A stretch of 64,000 nucleotides of DNA from Capniomyces stellatus (taxonomy: Eukaryota > Kickxellomycota > Harpellomycetes > Harpellales > Legeriomycetaceae), in the NCBI GenBank assembly GCA_001661515.1, contig LUVW01000004.1, forward strand, positions 742,845 to 806,844, written 5' to 3'. Below are positions 10,476-21,158 of this stretch, piece by piece (the first letter of the stretch is position 1; every line of letters starts with the position of its first letter). The notes below the pieces were generated by a model. It searched no databases and was not told the DNA's origin. It saw only the letters and a list, made by a program, of their open reading frames with translations. The position numbers were made by a program, and so were the translations under genes.

Positions 10476-11906
10476 CAGTCAACATAATATGGAGTTGAGC
10501 CCAAAGGTTGAAATATGGGGTTCTTTGGCGCTGGTTCTTATGTAGAGTGTTAGTGGTAGCTATTTTCAAAAAAATAATTGTTTTTTGTATCAATTTTGAT
10601 TCGTTTCAAAAAAAACATCAACTATATGGTACTGGTCTTGTAGTTTAAATGTACCAACAGCTAACATAATTCTAGTTCAGGATACTGTAAAAAGATATAT
10701 TTCTCCCAAATTAATTGGAGGGATTCGCTATTTTTGAGGATCCATTTCCAAGCGAGCCTAATCAAATCTGTTCAATCACTCCCCCTCTCTTAAACAAGAA
10801 GGCTTTCATCTATCAGTTTTCATCCGAAATACAAAATAAATGACTCAACATTTATATTGTCTGAATACAACAAAGTACTTGTGTATATACATGACAACAG
10901 CGCTAAGAAGGACTTTTAATACCCGAAAGCATCCTTAGCACTCATTGGCTCTGAACGCTTACCAAGTATTTATAAAATACCAGATTATTCACTTTAAAAG
11001 CTGTGACTACCAGAACTAAACCAAAAACTTTGCTTCAAAAACTGTTTTCGTTTTTAAAGAGGTATAAGTGGCTAATTATTTTTACTTTATTCTCATATAT
11101 TGCGCAATAACGTTGCTTTTTTTTTTGGAAAACAATTTCATAGTGAATCAATCCAGTAAATCACTTAACAACAATCATCCAGCTTACTAATCGTAGGGTT
11201 TGCTGACTAAACACAACATTCTCGTGTTTAAAGACAATAATTTCTCAGTGGAATGCGTTTCCGTGAGTTCGGTTTGATAAAACTTTAGTTGATCGCCAAT
11301 TCATAGATGTATTATAACGCAGTTTATCATTCTTCAGCGCCATTGAATTACGATTGGCTTAGACAGCAGATTCCGATGCTCGGTAATTTGTAATAAAATA
11401 TATCCGAGCATTCGGTTTAATTCCGTTGATTAGTAATACTAACAGTAAACCGTTAACAAGAATAATGCAATTAGTCCTGACAAAGAGTAATTTTTTCAAG
11501 AATAGAGTAGCAAGTGAAAGTTAAAGAGCGTAAAGTGAAGATATATCTCAAAATTCATAAATGAGATTCATTCAAAAACTGTATCGAGGAAATGTATAAA
11601 TAGCTTTTGAAGTCGATGCTGAACTAAAAACAACAACAATCTTCAAAGCCAGGATCACAAGGATAAAGAACACAAACACAAATAGCAGATACATCTGAAA
11701 CTAAATCAAGTTAACTGTAACACAAGTAGCTGAACAAGACGCATCCTGAAACCACAAGCCTCTAAAACCCATTCATCCAAACAAGCACACAGAGAGCCTA
11801 GTCATTGCAAATACAAGTCCACTTACTGTGAATAATATTGCCAATATCTAAAAATCAAAACATTAAATATACAAAAAGAGACAGCAAAACCAGCAGTAAT
11901 ATAACC
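10476..11906. other. Long intergenic stretch, no gene seen
   Basis: About 1.4 kb of AT-rich sequence with stops in all frames. A TATAAA is at 11595-11600, followed by an A/C-rich leader-like stretch (11620-11830) resembling the leaders of the secreted-protein genes nearby. That is the only hint that 11907-12089 might be transcribed. Confidence 0.4.
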
Positions 11907-12089
11907 ATGTACAAGCCAGAATCAAAACGTGAATCAGAGCTCAGAAAGGCAGAAAAGCTCGAGACCGTTAGTAACTCGGAACATGATGATACTAAAACAA
12001 TTGCTCCAAAATCTTCAAAGCAAGATCGGGCTGAAGTGCTAAAGTACAGCTCAAATAGTACCTACAATTACTATAACTTGATGAAATAG
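11907..12089 (+). CDS. Doubtful 60-aa charged ORF
   Basis: ATG 11907 to stop 12087-12089. It encodes a Lys/Glu/Ser-rich peptide ending YNYYNLMK, with no signal peptide or domain. Support is limited to the TATAAA about 310 bp upstream and the A/C-rich leader. It may be the last exon of a gene whose first exon I could not find, or chance. Confidence 0.22.
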   Translation: MYKPESKRESELRKAEKLETVSNSEHDDTKTIAPKSSKQDRAEVLKYSSNSTYNYYNLMK

Positions 12090-12569
12090 TGATGATACCC
12101 AACCTCTGCAAACCAAACCAAACCAAATCAACACAATACATTATTAATAACTTTTCACTTTATATAAATTAATCTTTCAATAAAAAAATGAACAACTTGT
12201 ATTTAATAAAGGCAAATTAAAAGTTTAATACAACATTTGGGGATGATATTTCCAAAGTACGATTATGTTTACGTTTTTTTTTGTTTGTAAAAACTCTTAA
12301 AGACAAAATAAATTTAATTTGTTCGGAAAAGAAATCTCGTCATTAAAAAAAAATGCTAATGGATAATTACAAAGTAAATAGTAAAGAAAAGATTTCTTTT
12401 GGATTAGAAGGAGGCTAGGAATTATTATATCCAGTCTAAAGACTAATTGTGCTATAGTAGTTCAAATCAATTCTTAAGCTCGTATCTAGCTGTACTTGAA
12501 AATTAACTCGGCTACAAATCTATTCCAAGTCTTCTCTCACTGGCTTCAACCTTTAAACTTTGATTGGGT
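12090..12569. other. Intergenic, AT-rich
   Basis: Nothing but AT-rich sequence. It serves as the 3' flank of the minus-strand tandem-repeat gene that ends at 12570. Confidence 0.5.
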
Positions 12570-13922
12570 TTAATCGGCTTTTGGCTTCTTGTTTTCACTA
12601 GATGCTCTATTTCCACCAAACAGTTTGTTGAAGTCAAAGCCAATAATGCTACTCAATGGCTTATTGCTGTTGACAAACTTTCCAATGCTTTTTGTGGTGT
12701 CACTGACCAACTTTTCAATGTTTTGTGAGGTATCTTTGATCAACTTTCCAAAATTTGTCTGTGTAGAACTATTGACCGCCTTTCCAATGTCATGTGTGGT
12801 ATCATTGACCAACTTTACAATGTTGTGTGTGGTATCATTTACCAGTTTACCAATGTTTGGTCCTGTGGTATTGTTGAAAATCTTGCTAAGATCAAATCTT
12901 CCGGTGCTGTTAAACAGCTTGCTGAGATCAATCTGGTTGGTACTATTAAAAATCTTGCTAAGATCAAATCTTCCAGTGCTGTTAAACAGCTTGTTGAAAT
13001 CGAATTGATTGGTATTGTTCAGGACCTTGATGATGTTTGACAGCTTGCTAAGATCAATCTGGTTGGTACCATTGAGAATCTTGCTAAGATCAAATCTTTC
13101 AGTGCTGTTAAACAGCTTGTTGAAATCGAATTNATTGGTATTGTTCAGGACCTTGATGATGTTTGACAGCTTGCTAAGATCAATCTGGTTGGTACCATTG
13201 AGAATCTTGCTAAGATCAAATCTTTCAGTGCTGTTAAACAGCTTGTTGAAATCGAATTTATTGGTATTGTTCAGGACCTTGATGATGTTTGACAGCTTGC
13301 TAAGATCAATCTGGTTGGTACCATTGAGAATCTTGCTAAGATCAAATCTTTCAGTGCTGTTAAACAGCTTGTTGAAATCGAATTTATTGGTATTGTTCAG
13401 GACCTTGATGATGTTTGACAGCTTGCTAAGATCAATCTGGTTGGTATTGTTGAGAATCTTGCTAAGATCAAAGTTGAGGCTATTATTTGATGGTCTACTA
13501 TTGTTAAACAGCTTGCTGGGATCAAATTGGTTAACTACGTTCGGTAGTTTTACACCGCCTAAAATGCTGCTTAGATTAAGCTGATTGTTTCCATTGAGCA
13601 GCTTGCTAATGTCTATTTGGTTGTTGTTGTTGCTAGATACAGAACCGTTTCTAGCCAACTCTTCACTTTGTTGCTTGCTTGTGTCCTTTGAGGCTTTGGT
13701 CTGCTTTGCTACTTTGCTATTTACTTTGAGCTTTTTTGTTGCGCTATTGTCTTCAGTGCTGACAAAGCCATCAGTGGGCAGGTTCACAAGTTTGGCTACA
13801 TGCACGGCGTTGTTTGTCTGGATTTCGTTGCGGGAATCTACATTTGGTACCGATGCAGTGTAGGTTGCGGACTGCAAAGCCAGCACAACGTATATCTTTG
13901 AAAGTATTGCGATTGATCTCAT
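12570..13922 (-). CDS. Secreted Asn-rich tandem-repeat protein with many N-glycosylation sequons
   Basis: 450 aa, single exon, ATG at 13922. The N-terminus RSIAILSKIYVVLALQSATYTAS is a signal peptide. About 95 Lys/Ser/Thr-rich residues follow. Residues about 95-390 are built from a 12-residue motif of the form N-(Q/K)-(F/I)-D-(L/F)-(S/N)-K-(L/I)-(F/L)-N-(S/G/N)-T. Longer 42-residue units (126 nt) are repeated nearly perfectly. Almost every unit ends in NST, NGT or NNT, a sequon, so the mature protein would be densely N-glycosylated. The tail (NDTTHNIVKLV units) is a more diverged version of the same repeat. The regular Leu/Phe spacing suggests a solenoid or amphipathic array. No known family is recognised. 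One N at 13132 leaves one residue unknown. Confidence 0.72.
   Translation of the reverse strand: MRSIAILSKIYVVLALQSATYTASVPNVDSRNEIQTNNAVHVAKLVNLPTDGFVSTEDNSATKKLKVNSKVAKQTKASKDTSKQQSEELARNGSVSSNNNNQIDISKLLNGNNQLNLSSILGGVKLPNVVNQFDPSKLFNNSRPSNNSLNFDLSKILNNTNQIDLSKLSNIIKVLNNTNKFDFNKLFNSTERFDLSKILNGTNQIDLSKLSNIIKVLNNTNKFDFNKLFNSTERFDLSKILNGTNQIDLSKLSNIIKVLNNTNXFDFNKLFNSTERFDLSKILNGTNQIDLSKLSNIIKVLNNTNQFDFNKLFNSTGRFDLSKIFNSTNQIDLSKLFNSTGRFDLSKIFNNTTGPNIGKLVNDTTHNIVKLVNDTTHDIGKAVNSSTQTNFGKLIKDTSQNIEKLVSDTTKSIGKFVNSNKPLSSIIGFDFNKLFGGNRASSENKKPKAD
13011..13470. repeat. 126-nt coding tandem repeat
   Basis: Copies begin at 13011, 13137, 13263 and 13389 (sequence GGTATTGTTCAGGACC at each start), so the spacing is exactly 126. 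The first three are full length and nearly identical; the fourth is partial. Diverged half-units flank the array on the 12890-13010 side. The near identity implies recent expansion or gene conversion. Copy number in the assembly may be collapsed. Confidence 0.9.
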
Positions 13923-16265
13923 GTCTGATAAAATTCGAGTGTTCTGGGTAAAACTGTTACTTTCAAAACAAGACTATTCCAATAATCAACTAGCAAAAGA
14001 CTAACAAAGATATTAACTTTTTATTATTTTTTGGAAATACTGTTTAAATAGGCTGTTAGTAACTGTGGGATTCATCAGAGTATTTAAAGGATTTCTTTTT
14101 TACATTTGATTTTTTGATCAACGTAAAAAAAACTTGGTATTAGACTTTTTTTTTTCCATTTTATATCCTGGTTCAACAGACATTGCTCTAGTTCAGTGTC
14201 GAATTTATACTCAAGTTTTTTTTTTTTACGGTCTTTTCATAACGTCGGTTACCTGATAATTTATAATTTCAGTTCTATTTTTAACAAAATCCAGGCTTTC
14301 TTTTTTTTTCAGATGGGCTTGATGACAAACTCGAGTTAAAAAATGTTTAAATTACCAAAGAGCAAAGAAAAATATCAAAAATGCCATGCTCCAATTACAA
14401 ACCAATAGTTATAAATGCCATCAACCTGAAGAGCCCTTTTACCTTTAAAATGTAACAAAAAAAAATGCAATTGCAAAGAAAAAAATTGACTATTTGATAA
14501 AACAAACTTGATTTATAAATTGCATTGTAATGTTGAACGAGACGTCTTTTTTATAGAATCGGGATTTGCTAGAGCTTGATATTCAGTCAAGTTGGGGTAT
14601 ATGTTGCCATTTAACTGACCTAATCGGCTTTTAAGCTATTTAAAGTATATTTAATCAGTGAAATGTTTTTATAACGTACCGCCACAACCACCATGTCGGC
14701 TATAATTAACTAAATCAAAACCGAAGCCCAAATTAACAATAGCTCTGTTCAACCTTATTATTACTGGGCATTTCTAATCAGCTTTGATAATCTGCGATGA
14801 TACTTGAGTAGGGTTTTTCACAATGATAGGCCTACTTGGCTAAAAGAAATAAATATAAATGGGATCTATAAATACAACAAGAACCAGAGAATAACTCACA
14901 CAAAGCTGTTACCAACCATGACAAGAATAAGCTGTGTTATCAGGTGCAAGTTCAAAGAGCGCTGAACCAAATGTACATCCCTGACGGATGTCTGAAAATC
15001 AAGTTCTGGTGCTGGGATTCAAGTTCATAGTGGTAAATTTGATCATAATTTTCAATCAAAATTTTTTTTTTAGATTCCAACCAACATGCAGAAATGTAAG
15101 CCAAGTTACCTCCACACACATACACACATCCCCCTCCTCACCAAGATAAGTTGTTATCACGAGATATTGGTCATTCACTGATCGCAACTAAGGCTGATTT
15201 GTTTTGACCAAATTTGCACCGAGTCTTCAAAGTAACAATAACCTAGACTTGGTTTTACATCGAGCAGAGGAAAGTTATAAAACGGTGTTTTTATTAGAAG
15301 ATGGTGCAAAGCAAAGAACTTTACAAAACAATAAAAAGTATAAGAAAAGGTATAAGAAAGGGAAAAAAAAAACTGATAACCGGCATTCTTTTGGAAAAGT
15401 AAAGGCAAGGTCTGTTGATTTAAAAAAAATATAACTAGACCGATTGTGAATTAATAAGCTCATAAAAATTGATAGTAGTTTAACTAGACACTATTTCGTT
15501 AAAGTAACACAGGCAACTTTTCACATTTATTAACGATCGTATTAATGAATTCCGATAAAAGTAGAAAAAAAGAAAAAAAAGGAGTAAATGAACAAGTAGT
15601 TAAAGAAAAAGAACAGTGTAAAGATGTACATATGTTGAATGTAAATTAAATTGCCAAATTGAGAAGAGCAATGCTTTGTTAGTATTGTGTGGTAAAAGTA
15701 TTGGATAAAGAGGGGGGTGACGTTTAAGAAATCAATTAGATAAGAGGAGAGAAAAACAGCCAGTACTGAAAGGTAGCAAAAAGAAAGAGAAAGAGAAAGA
15801 AGGGATAATAAAAATAAAATTAGCAAATAGCAGACCAAGAATTAATTGAGTTCATGGGAAAAGAAAAGAAGAAAAGTAGAAGGAACGAAAAGAAAGAAAA
15901 AAAAAAAAAAGGAATGATGATAATAACAAGGATAAATTACAAATAACGAATAGAAAAAAATGGAAAAAAAATGGAAAGGAGGGAATAGGAAATAAAGAGT
16001 AAGAAGGTATATAGTAAGTGTATAGTCAAAGTAAAACACGTATAACTGGCAACAGGATACAAACTAATTTGGGGTTAGAAATAGATTGTTATCGTTAATG
16101 ATATTGTTTCAGGGATATAGATCAAGGAATAAGAATTAGACCAAGTTTAAGAAAGAAACAAAAAGTAAAAAATAAAGAATAAGAAAAGAAACAAATAAAA
16201 GCAACGAAAAGGAAAAGAGGTGAGTAAAGTTGGAGGAGGAAAAAAGAAAAAACAAAACAAAAGTA
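13923..16265. other. 2.3-kb stretch with no firm gene; purine-rich leader of PAT1
   Basis: 13923-14870 is AT-rich with nothing recognised. A TATAAATA near 14868 is followed by an A/C-rich leader and ATG 14919, which stops after 15 codons (MTRISCVIRCKF...). A 70-residue Lys-rich frame lies at 15204-15434 but has no ATG. Together these could be a split small gene or a decayed one; I could not join them in phase. 15540-16240 is strongly purine-rich on the plus strand (AAGAAAAAGGA type) and leads into PAT1. Confidence 0.35.
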
Positions 16266-18605
16266 ATGCAATCGACAACAGGAAAGTTTGGATCAGTGAA
16301 ACCAGAGTATAGTCAGGGGTACTATCTGAAGGAGGAGGAGGAGGTATGGGAGGACGATGGAGATGATGCAAATGATGAGACGTTTGGAGTGGAGAATGTT
16401 GAGATTGAGGGAGATTTTGATTTTTTTGGGAATACAATTGAGCAGCTAAAGCAACAAAAGCTGATTGAGCGGGACGGTAAAGGAATAGGAATGAATCAAG
16501 GGCAGTTTGGTGGAGTAGGGGGATTCAGGGGGAGTATGAGCAACAACATGAATAGTAATATGAATATGAGCAATATGAATATGAACAACAACATGAACAT
16601 GAATAACATGAATATGAACAACAATATGAACAATATGAACATGAACAGTATGAATATGAACAACATTAACAACAACATGAATATGAACAATATGAACATG
16701 AACAATATGAACATGAACAATATGAACATGAACAATATGAACATGAACAATATGAACATGGGCATGAACATCAACAGCAATACGAATAGTGGTATGAATG
16801 GAGGAGGAGGAGTAGGGATGGGAATGGGAATGGGAATGGGATTTGGAGCAGGGAATATGGAAAGGGAAACGATAGCAAGTTTGTTTAGTAAAGGGGAGAG
16901 AGAGAGGGGGGGTAGTGTGGGAGGTAGTATGGGGGGTAAAGCGTTGACGTTGGAGGAACTTGAGGCAGAGATGATGGCGGGGAGTAGAAGGAGACAGATA
17001 ATGGAAGAGAAGGAGCAGCGAAAGAATGAGAGAAGGGAGAAGAGATGGATTAGGAAGAGAGAGCAAGAGAGGTTTAATGGGGTGATGACGCAAAACGACA
17101 AGGATTATGTGTTAAGGATGCAGATATCTCAGTTGGTGGTGGAGGATTCATTGTCAGAAAGTTTTTACAGCCACATGTACAAGGTAGTGAGATACCAAAC
17201 GAATAGTGGGGAGGGTAAAGGGGGTAAAGGACAGGGACTGGGGATGGGGATGGGGATGGGGCAGGTGAATTCGCAGTTTGAGAATGCAGACATGAGTAGG
17301 ATGCATCAGCAAATAATAAGAATGGTGAACGAGGCAAAGAGGAGGCGACCAAAGGCAACACAGGTGACGTTGGAGGGGACGTTGGGGAAAATAACGATAA
17401 AGTCGAGTAGAAACCCAAAACAGGCGATTCAAGTAAAGAAAACAGCAACAGGAGAAACAAAGGTAAAAGTAGCAGGAGAAGAAGAGGAGGAAAAAGACCT
17501 AGTGCAAGAGGGTACAGACCTAGTGCAGGATGAAAAAGAAAAAGAAAAAGAAAAAGAAAAAGAAAAAGAAAAAGAAAAAGTAAAAGAAAAAGTAAAAGTA
17601 AAAGTAAAAAATAGTGACAAGGATATGCATCTTGGAAGCAACAAGACACCAGAGGCAGACAAGAGACGGACACTGCAGATGGTTGAAGACATATACACAC
17701 AGATTCTGGGGATGGAACAGCTGGTGAGGGAACAGCCAATGGCAGATGCAGACAACGTGGCCGCGTCAAAGTGGCTGCGCAAGTACACACAGGCAAAGGA
17801 CATTGTGTGGCAGAAACTGGACCTGGACCACCCAGTATCGTCGCAGTTCCCGCACCCGTACGTGCGAGTGCTGAGTGTGGCAAAGGGAAAGCGGATTGTG
17901 CCGCGTATAGCACACCACCTGGGACCAGACCAGACTTTGGCAATGATCACTACGCTGATAGCCAACTTTGAGAGTCTGGATATCTGTAAGCTCGGGTCCA
18001 GCCTGGGCAGTTCTGGAATTTCTGACCGGAAAGACCCGCAGTCTGACCCCACTGCCCTGTTCCTGACCAATGTGATGCCGCCCGTCATGGTTTACCTGTC
18101 CGACGCTCCTCTCAACATCGTCAATGGACTTCTGGCTCTGCTGCTCGACCGGAACAGCATTGGCTGGATCTCAAAGACTAAACCCGGTCTTGTTCTTCTC
18201 ACTCTATTGCTCAGCCGTTCTGAGGCCCTGAAATCTCAGCCCACAAACTCCGTCCTCAACATCTCCAAAAGCATCGATCTCTACAACCACATGTTCCTCT
18301 CCCTCAAAAATTACCTCCCCGCTCTTCTCCCCCAACCCTACCCTTACTCTGTTCCCCCACACCTCGTCTCCCTAGATCTCGCCTGTGAAGACACTTTTAT
18401 CTGGCAGTTCTTTGCCAGTATTGCCGTTGCTGCCAACGTTGAACAGCAGCATTTCCTCGTTGCTCTTGCTAGAGACATTATTCTTGACAGAGTCAGCTGT
18501 GCAAAAGCTACTCGCGTTGACCCTGTTGTTTCCGCTATCATCACTAGTAACGTCAATTTGTTTTTAAACGCTCTGGGCCTTGACGCCTCTCAAGTCTCTT
18601 TTTAA
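16266..18605 (+). CDS. PAT1: PAT1-family mRNA decapping activator
   Basis: 779 aa from ATG 16266; the frame is open slightly further, but only with TTG. PAT1 proteins bridge deadenylated mRNA, Lsm1-7, Dhh1 and decapping enzyme in P-bodies. The N-terminus has the family signature DETFG...IEGDFDFFGNT. Residues about 95-175 are an Asn-Met repeat (NMNMNN units) and a Gly-Met run. The middle has NDKDYVLRMQISQLV and TQVTLEGTLGKITI, as in PAT1 orthologues. A (KE)n run precedes the C-terminal helical-repeat domain, with YTQILGMEQLV and FPHPYVRVLSVAKGKRIVPRI. The coding strand changes from A/G-rich to C/T-rich near 17.9 kb. The gene is convergent with MED10, with about 100 bp between stops. Confidence 0.9.
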   Translation: MQSTTGKFGSVKPEYSQGYYLKEEEEVWEDDGDDANDETFGVENVEIEGDFDFFGNTIEQLKQQKLIERDGKGIGMNQGQFGGVGGFRGSMSNNMNSNMNMSNMNMNNNMNMNNMNMNNNMNNMNMNSMNMNNINNNMNMNNMNMNNMNMNNMNMNNMNMNNMNMGMNINSNTNSGMNGGGGVGMGMGMGMGFGAGNMERETIASLFSKGERERGGSVGGSMGGKALTLEELEAEMMAGSRRRQIMEEKEQRKNERREKRWIRKREQERFNGVMTQNDKDYVLRMQISQLVVEDSLSESFYSHMYKVVRYQTNSGEGKGGKGQGLGMGMGMGQVNSQFENADMSRMHQQIIRMVNEAKRRRPKATQVTLEGTLGKITIKSSRNPKQAIQVKKTATGETKVKVAGEEEEEKDLVQEGTDLVQDEKEKEKEKEKEKEKEKVKEKVKVKVKNSDKDMHLGSNKTPEADKRRTLQMVEDIYTQILGMEQLVREQPMADADNVAASKWLRKYTQAKDIVWQKLDLDHPVSSQFPHPYVRVLSVAKGKRIVPRIAHHLGPDQTLAMITTLIANFESLDICKLGSSLGSSGISDRKDPQSDPTALFLTNVMPPVMVYLSDAPLNIVNGLLALLLDRNSIGWISKTKPGLVLLTLLLSRSEALKSQPTNSVLNISKSIDLYNHMFLSLKNYLPALLPQPYPYSVPPHLVSLDLACEDTFIWQFFASIAVAANVEQQHFLVALARDIILDRVSCAKATRVDPVVSAIITSNVNLFLNALGLDASQVSF

Positions 18606-18705
18606 CTTTTTATTATCTTTTATTATCTTTTATTTTCATTTACAATTTCATTTATACTATTTATACTATTTAATTTAATTAATTTTAATTCTAATTTTAA
18701 ACTTT

Positions 18706-19241
18706 CTATTCCTCTTCAACCATCAGCCTCTTCAAGTCCTCTTCAAACTTTTTCACTGCCTTCATTTTTCCATTTGTAAATTGATTCTCACTTGCTGTTC
18801 TTTCAACAAAATCCTTTGTGAACACGTCTGGGTTAATGTTTTCCTCTACACAACTATTTACAGTTCAATACAGTTCTTTTCAGTTCAATTCTTTTCATTT
18901 CTCTCTCTCTCTCCTTCTCTCCCCTCCACTACCCTACTTACTTTAATACTTGCACCGGAATATCTTGCTTCAGGTCTTGCTTCATCTCGTGTACTTCTTG
19001 ATAATTCTTTACCAGCTTATCCCTATTCATTTACATTTCACTTTATTATTTCCCTCCTTCCCCTTCTTCTCCCTTTTCTACTTTCCATTTCTCTATTTCC
19101 CATTTATACTCCATATACTGTATACTATTTCTTTACTAACACTCGCTCATGCAACATTATCTCGCTTTCCGGCTGGTAATCGTAAACCGTCACTCCAATC
19201 TCCAACAACGTCTCAAGCGTCTCCAACAACTTTTTTTCCAT
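18706..19241 (-). CDS. MED10: Mediator complex subunit 10, 3 exons
   Basis: Exons 19241-19141, 19022-18942 and 18853-18706, phase-consistent, 109 aa. The middle-module Mediator subunit Med10 (yeast Nut2) contacts RNA polymerase II machinery. The start MEKKLLETLETLLEIGVTVYD matches the N-terminal helix of the family. The second exon gives DKLVKNYQEVHEMKQDL and IPVQVL. The third gives VEENINPDVFTKDFVERT and GKMKAVKKFEEDLKRLM, aligning residue for residue with the family core (PLxVxxYIDxGxNPxxYTKE...GKxxxxKxF). It is shorter than animal Med10 (about 135 aa), lacking the C-terminal tail. Both introns end in AATAG. Confidence 0.85.
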
Positions 19242-21158
19242 CCTTACCAACTCTTCCTTTTGTCTCCTCTCTCCACCATGATCTTTTTTCCCTTCTTCCA
19301 TTTATCCCACTACTAGCTTTTTCCTTTTTTTTTCCTTTTGTGTTTACTTTTTATTATCCAATACTCTAAACTAAACCTACTTTGGTTAAACTTGCATTCA
19401 TTTTATTCTCTTATTCACCGAAATCCAACCCTCATTATTTTCATCCAAACAATTATGAAATATTTAAATTCTTATTATTCTGCAATTTTTTTCTTTCTTT
19501 TTTTCTATTTTAATTTGAAATTTGGCGAACCAAACGCTTTAAACCCACCACATCAATACCAACAACAACTACCAGACCTAAAGTATACTTCAAAACCCCT
19601 CCCCAATTGATCATATTCTAGCTGCTGAATATTTCTGTTTTGCTTGATATAGCCATTTAACAAGTAATATTCAACTCCACTGCTAAACCGCCTTAACTCT
19701 GGCTTCAAATTCGACCAGTTGATACTACGACCACTTAAAATCGCTATGGTGCGTGATATCTTTGGGTTGCGTGTGCCAGGACAAAGTGTTCCCGAATATA
19801 CTTCCCTAACTGCTGCAATTTGGAAATAATGGAGGCATGGTCTTGTTCTACAATAAAAAAACAAACCAATCGCGTTTCTTTTTGGCTATGAAGCCAGTTT
19901 CGTTACTAACTTCAAAAAAAAAGCCCAATGTTGCAGGCATTGATATGAGCTCCCCCCCCCCCCCCCCCANNNCCCCCCCCCCCCCCCTCCAACAACGAAA
20001 CCTGTCCCATCTTGAATACCTCTTCAGTTGACAATATATAGTTGGTTCCAAATGATTAATACTTTACCCATGCCCAGAAAAGGAAATGGGTATAGTATCA
20101 CTAGGAAAACCAAATTTACACTTCGACTTGTTCTCTTTAGACCGAAATACAACTTTTGAATATGTTTAAGGGGGGTATCCTTTGAATATCGTTTGCCTAT
20201 ACAAGCAAGCCAGCTTCCCAACTACAAAGAGCAAAAAAAAAAAAAGAATTGGCATCAAGGAATTATTAGATATTTCGCTATTTAGGTTAGCTACTTTTCG
20301 TTATAAACTGACTTATTGACTTATAATAACTTTTTAAAATCTTCTGTATTATTGTTGACATTTACCAATACTATCATCAGATATGACATATTTAATTTAC
20401 TTTTGTAATCAGTTACGCTCTACATTTGGTTGATATCAGCTCAAAATCGTAATGAAATCACAACAGCACCTTAGCCATTATCTAATAAGATATCTATATT
20501 TAGCAGATCTAAATATGTACAGATTGGACTTTGTATTAGTAAATTTTTACAAAAATCTGTAATCTTAAAGGGCATTTATGACAAATTCTGCTACTCTTAC
20601 TATTTTTAGCCAACAACCTCGATCCACTTGGGTAGCTTAGCTGGCTTAGTCATATTTTAATTTACAAAATCGTCCCTTTTATTATCTTTAGTCAAAAATA
20701 TTGCCATATTGGTTCAGTTAAGGATCTTTTTTGATACTTTTTAGTTAATATATTAAACGCAGTTTGCCAACTATAAAGTACAGTTGACAAAATATTTCAA
20801 TTTAATTGTAATTGTGCTATAAAGTAAAAATAAATTGCAAAAAGGACACGCACAATTCGTTACGATGTAACTGCTAAAGTAATTGAACTATTTATAGACA
20901 GGTCAAGATGGTCTAAAAGCAAATTTTTTTTGTGATTTTAATAAGAAAGTCAAGTTGACTAACTTGAAGTTCATATAAAAACTGTGTAAGCTTAAAAAGG
21001 TAGTTGTACTTTCAGCTGTTTTGGAAGCTGTTTCATATGACCCAGATTTCTATATAAACATCAACGTTTTGGCTTGTTTTTAAAAAAATCACAAACACAA
21101 ACACCATCACATCTTCAAGCATCAATTCACTTAGCACACATCTGCTTTATTCATCAAA
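19242..21158. other. 1.9-kb stretch without a recognised gene; assembly gap between C runs
   Basis: 19242-19510 is T/C-rich, matching the 5' side of the minus-strand MED10. A 103-aa minus frame (19553-19864) has no recognisable family and no splice support. At 19952-19987 a C run, three Ns and another C run mark a gap. 20000-21050 is AT-rich. The last 110 bp is the promoter and leader of the next gene. Confidence 0.45.
21051..21060 (+). promoter_or_regulatory. TATA element of secreted-protein gene
   Basis: TATATAAACA 108 bp before the ATG. The same element and leader (ACATCTTCAAGCATCA, then CACTTAGCACACATCTG, then ATG) recur before the paralogue at 22859. Confidence 0.6.

Noticed and set aside
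13009..13584. Plus-strand frame with repeated SLLRSIWLVPLRILLRSN
   Set aside because: Antisense shadow of the 126-nt repeats in the minus-strand secreted gene, which has the signal peptide and sequon logic.
16446..17943. Several minus-strand frames opposite PAT1 (His/Val/Leu-rich)
   Set aside because: Complement of the NM and KE low-complexity tracts; no domain, and PAT1 motifs fix the coding strand.
19553..19864. 103-aa minus-strand frame near the C-run gap
   Set aside because: No family recognised, no promoter or splice context; it adjoins a doubtful assembly region. A gene fragment remains possible.
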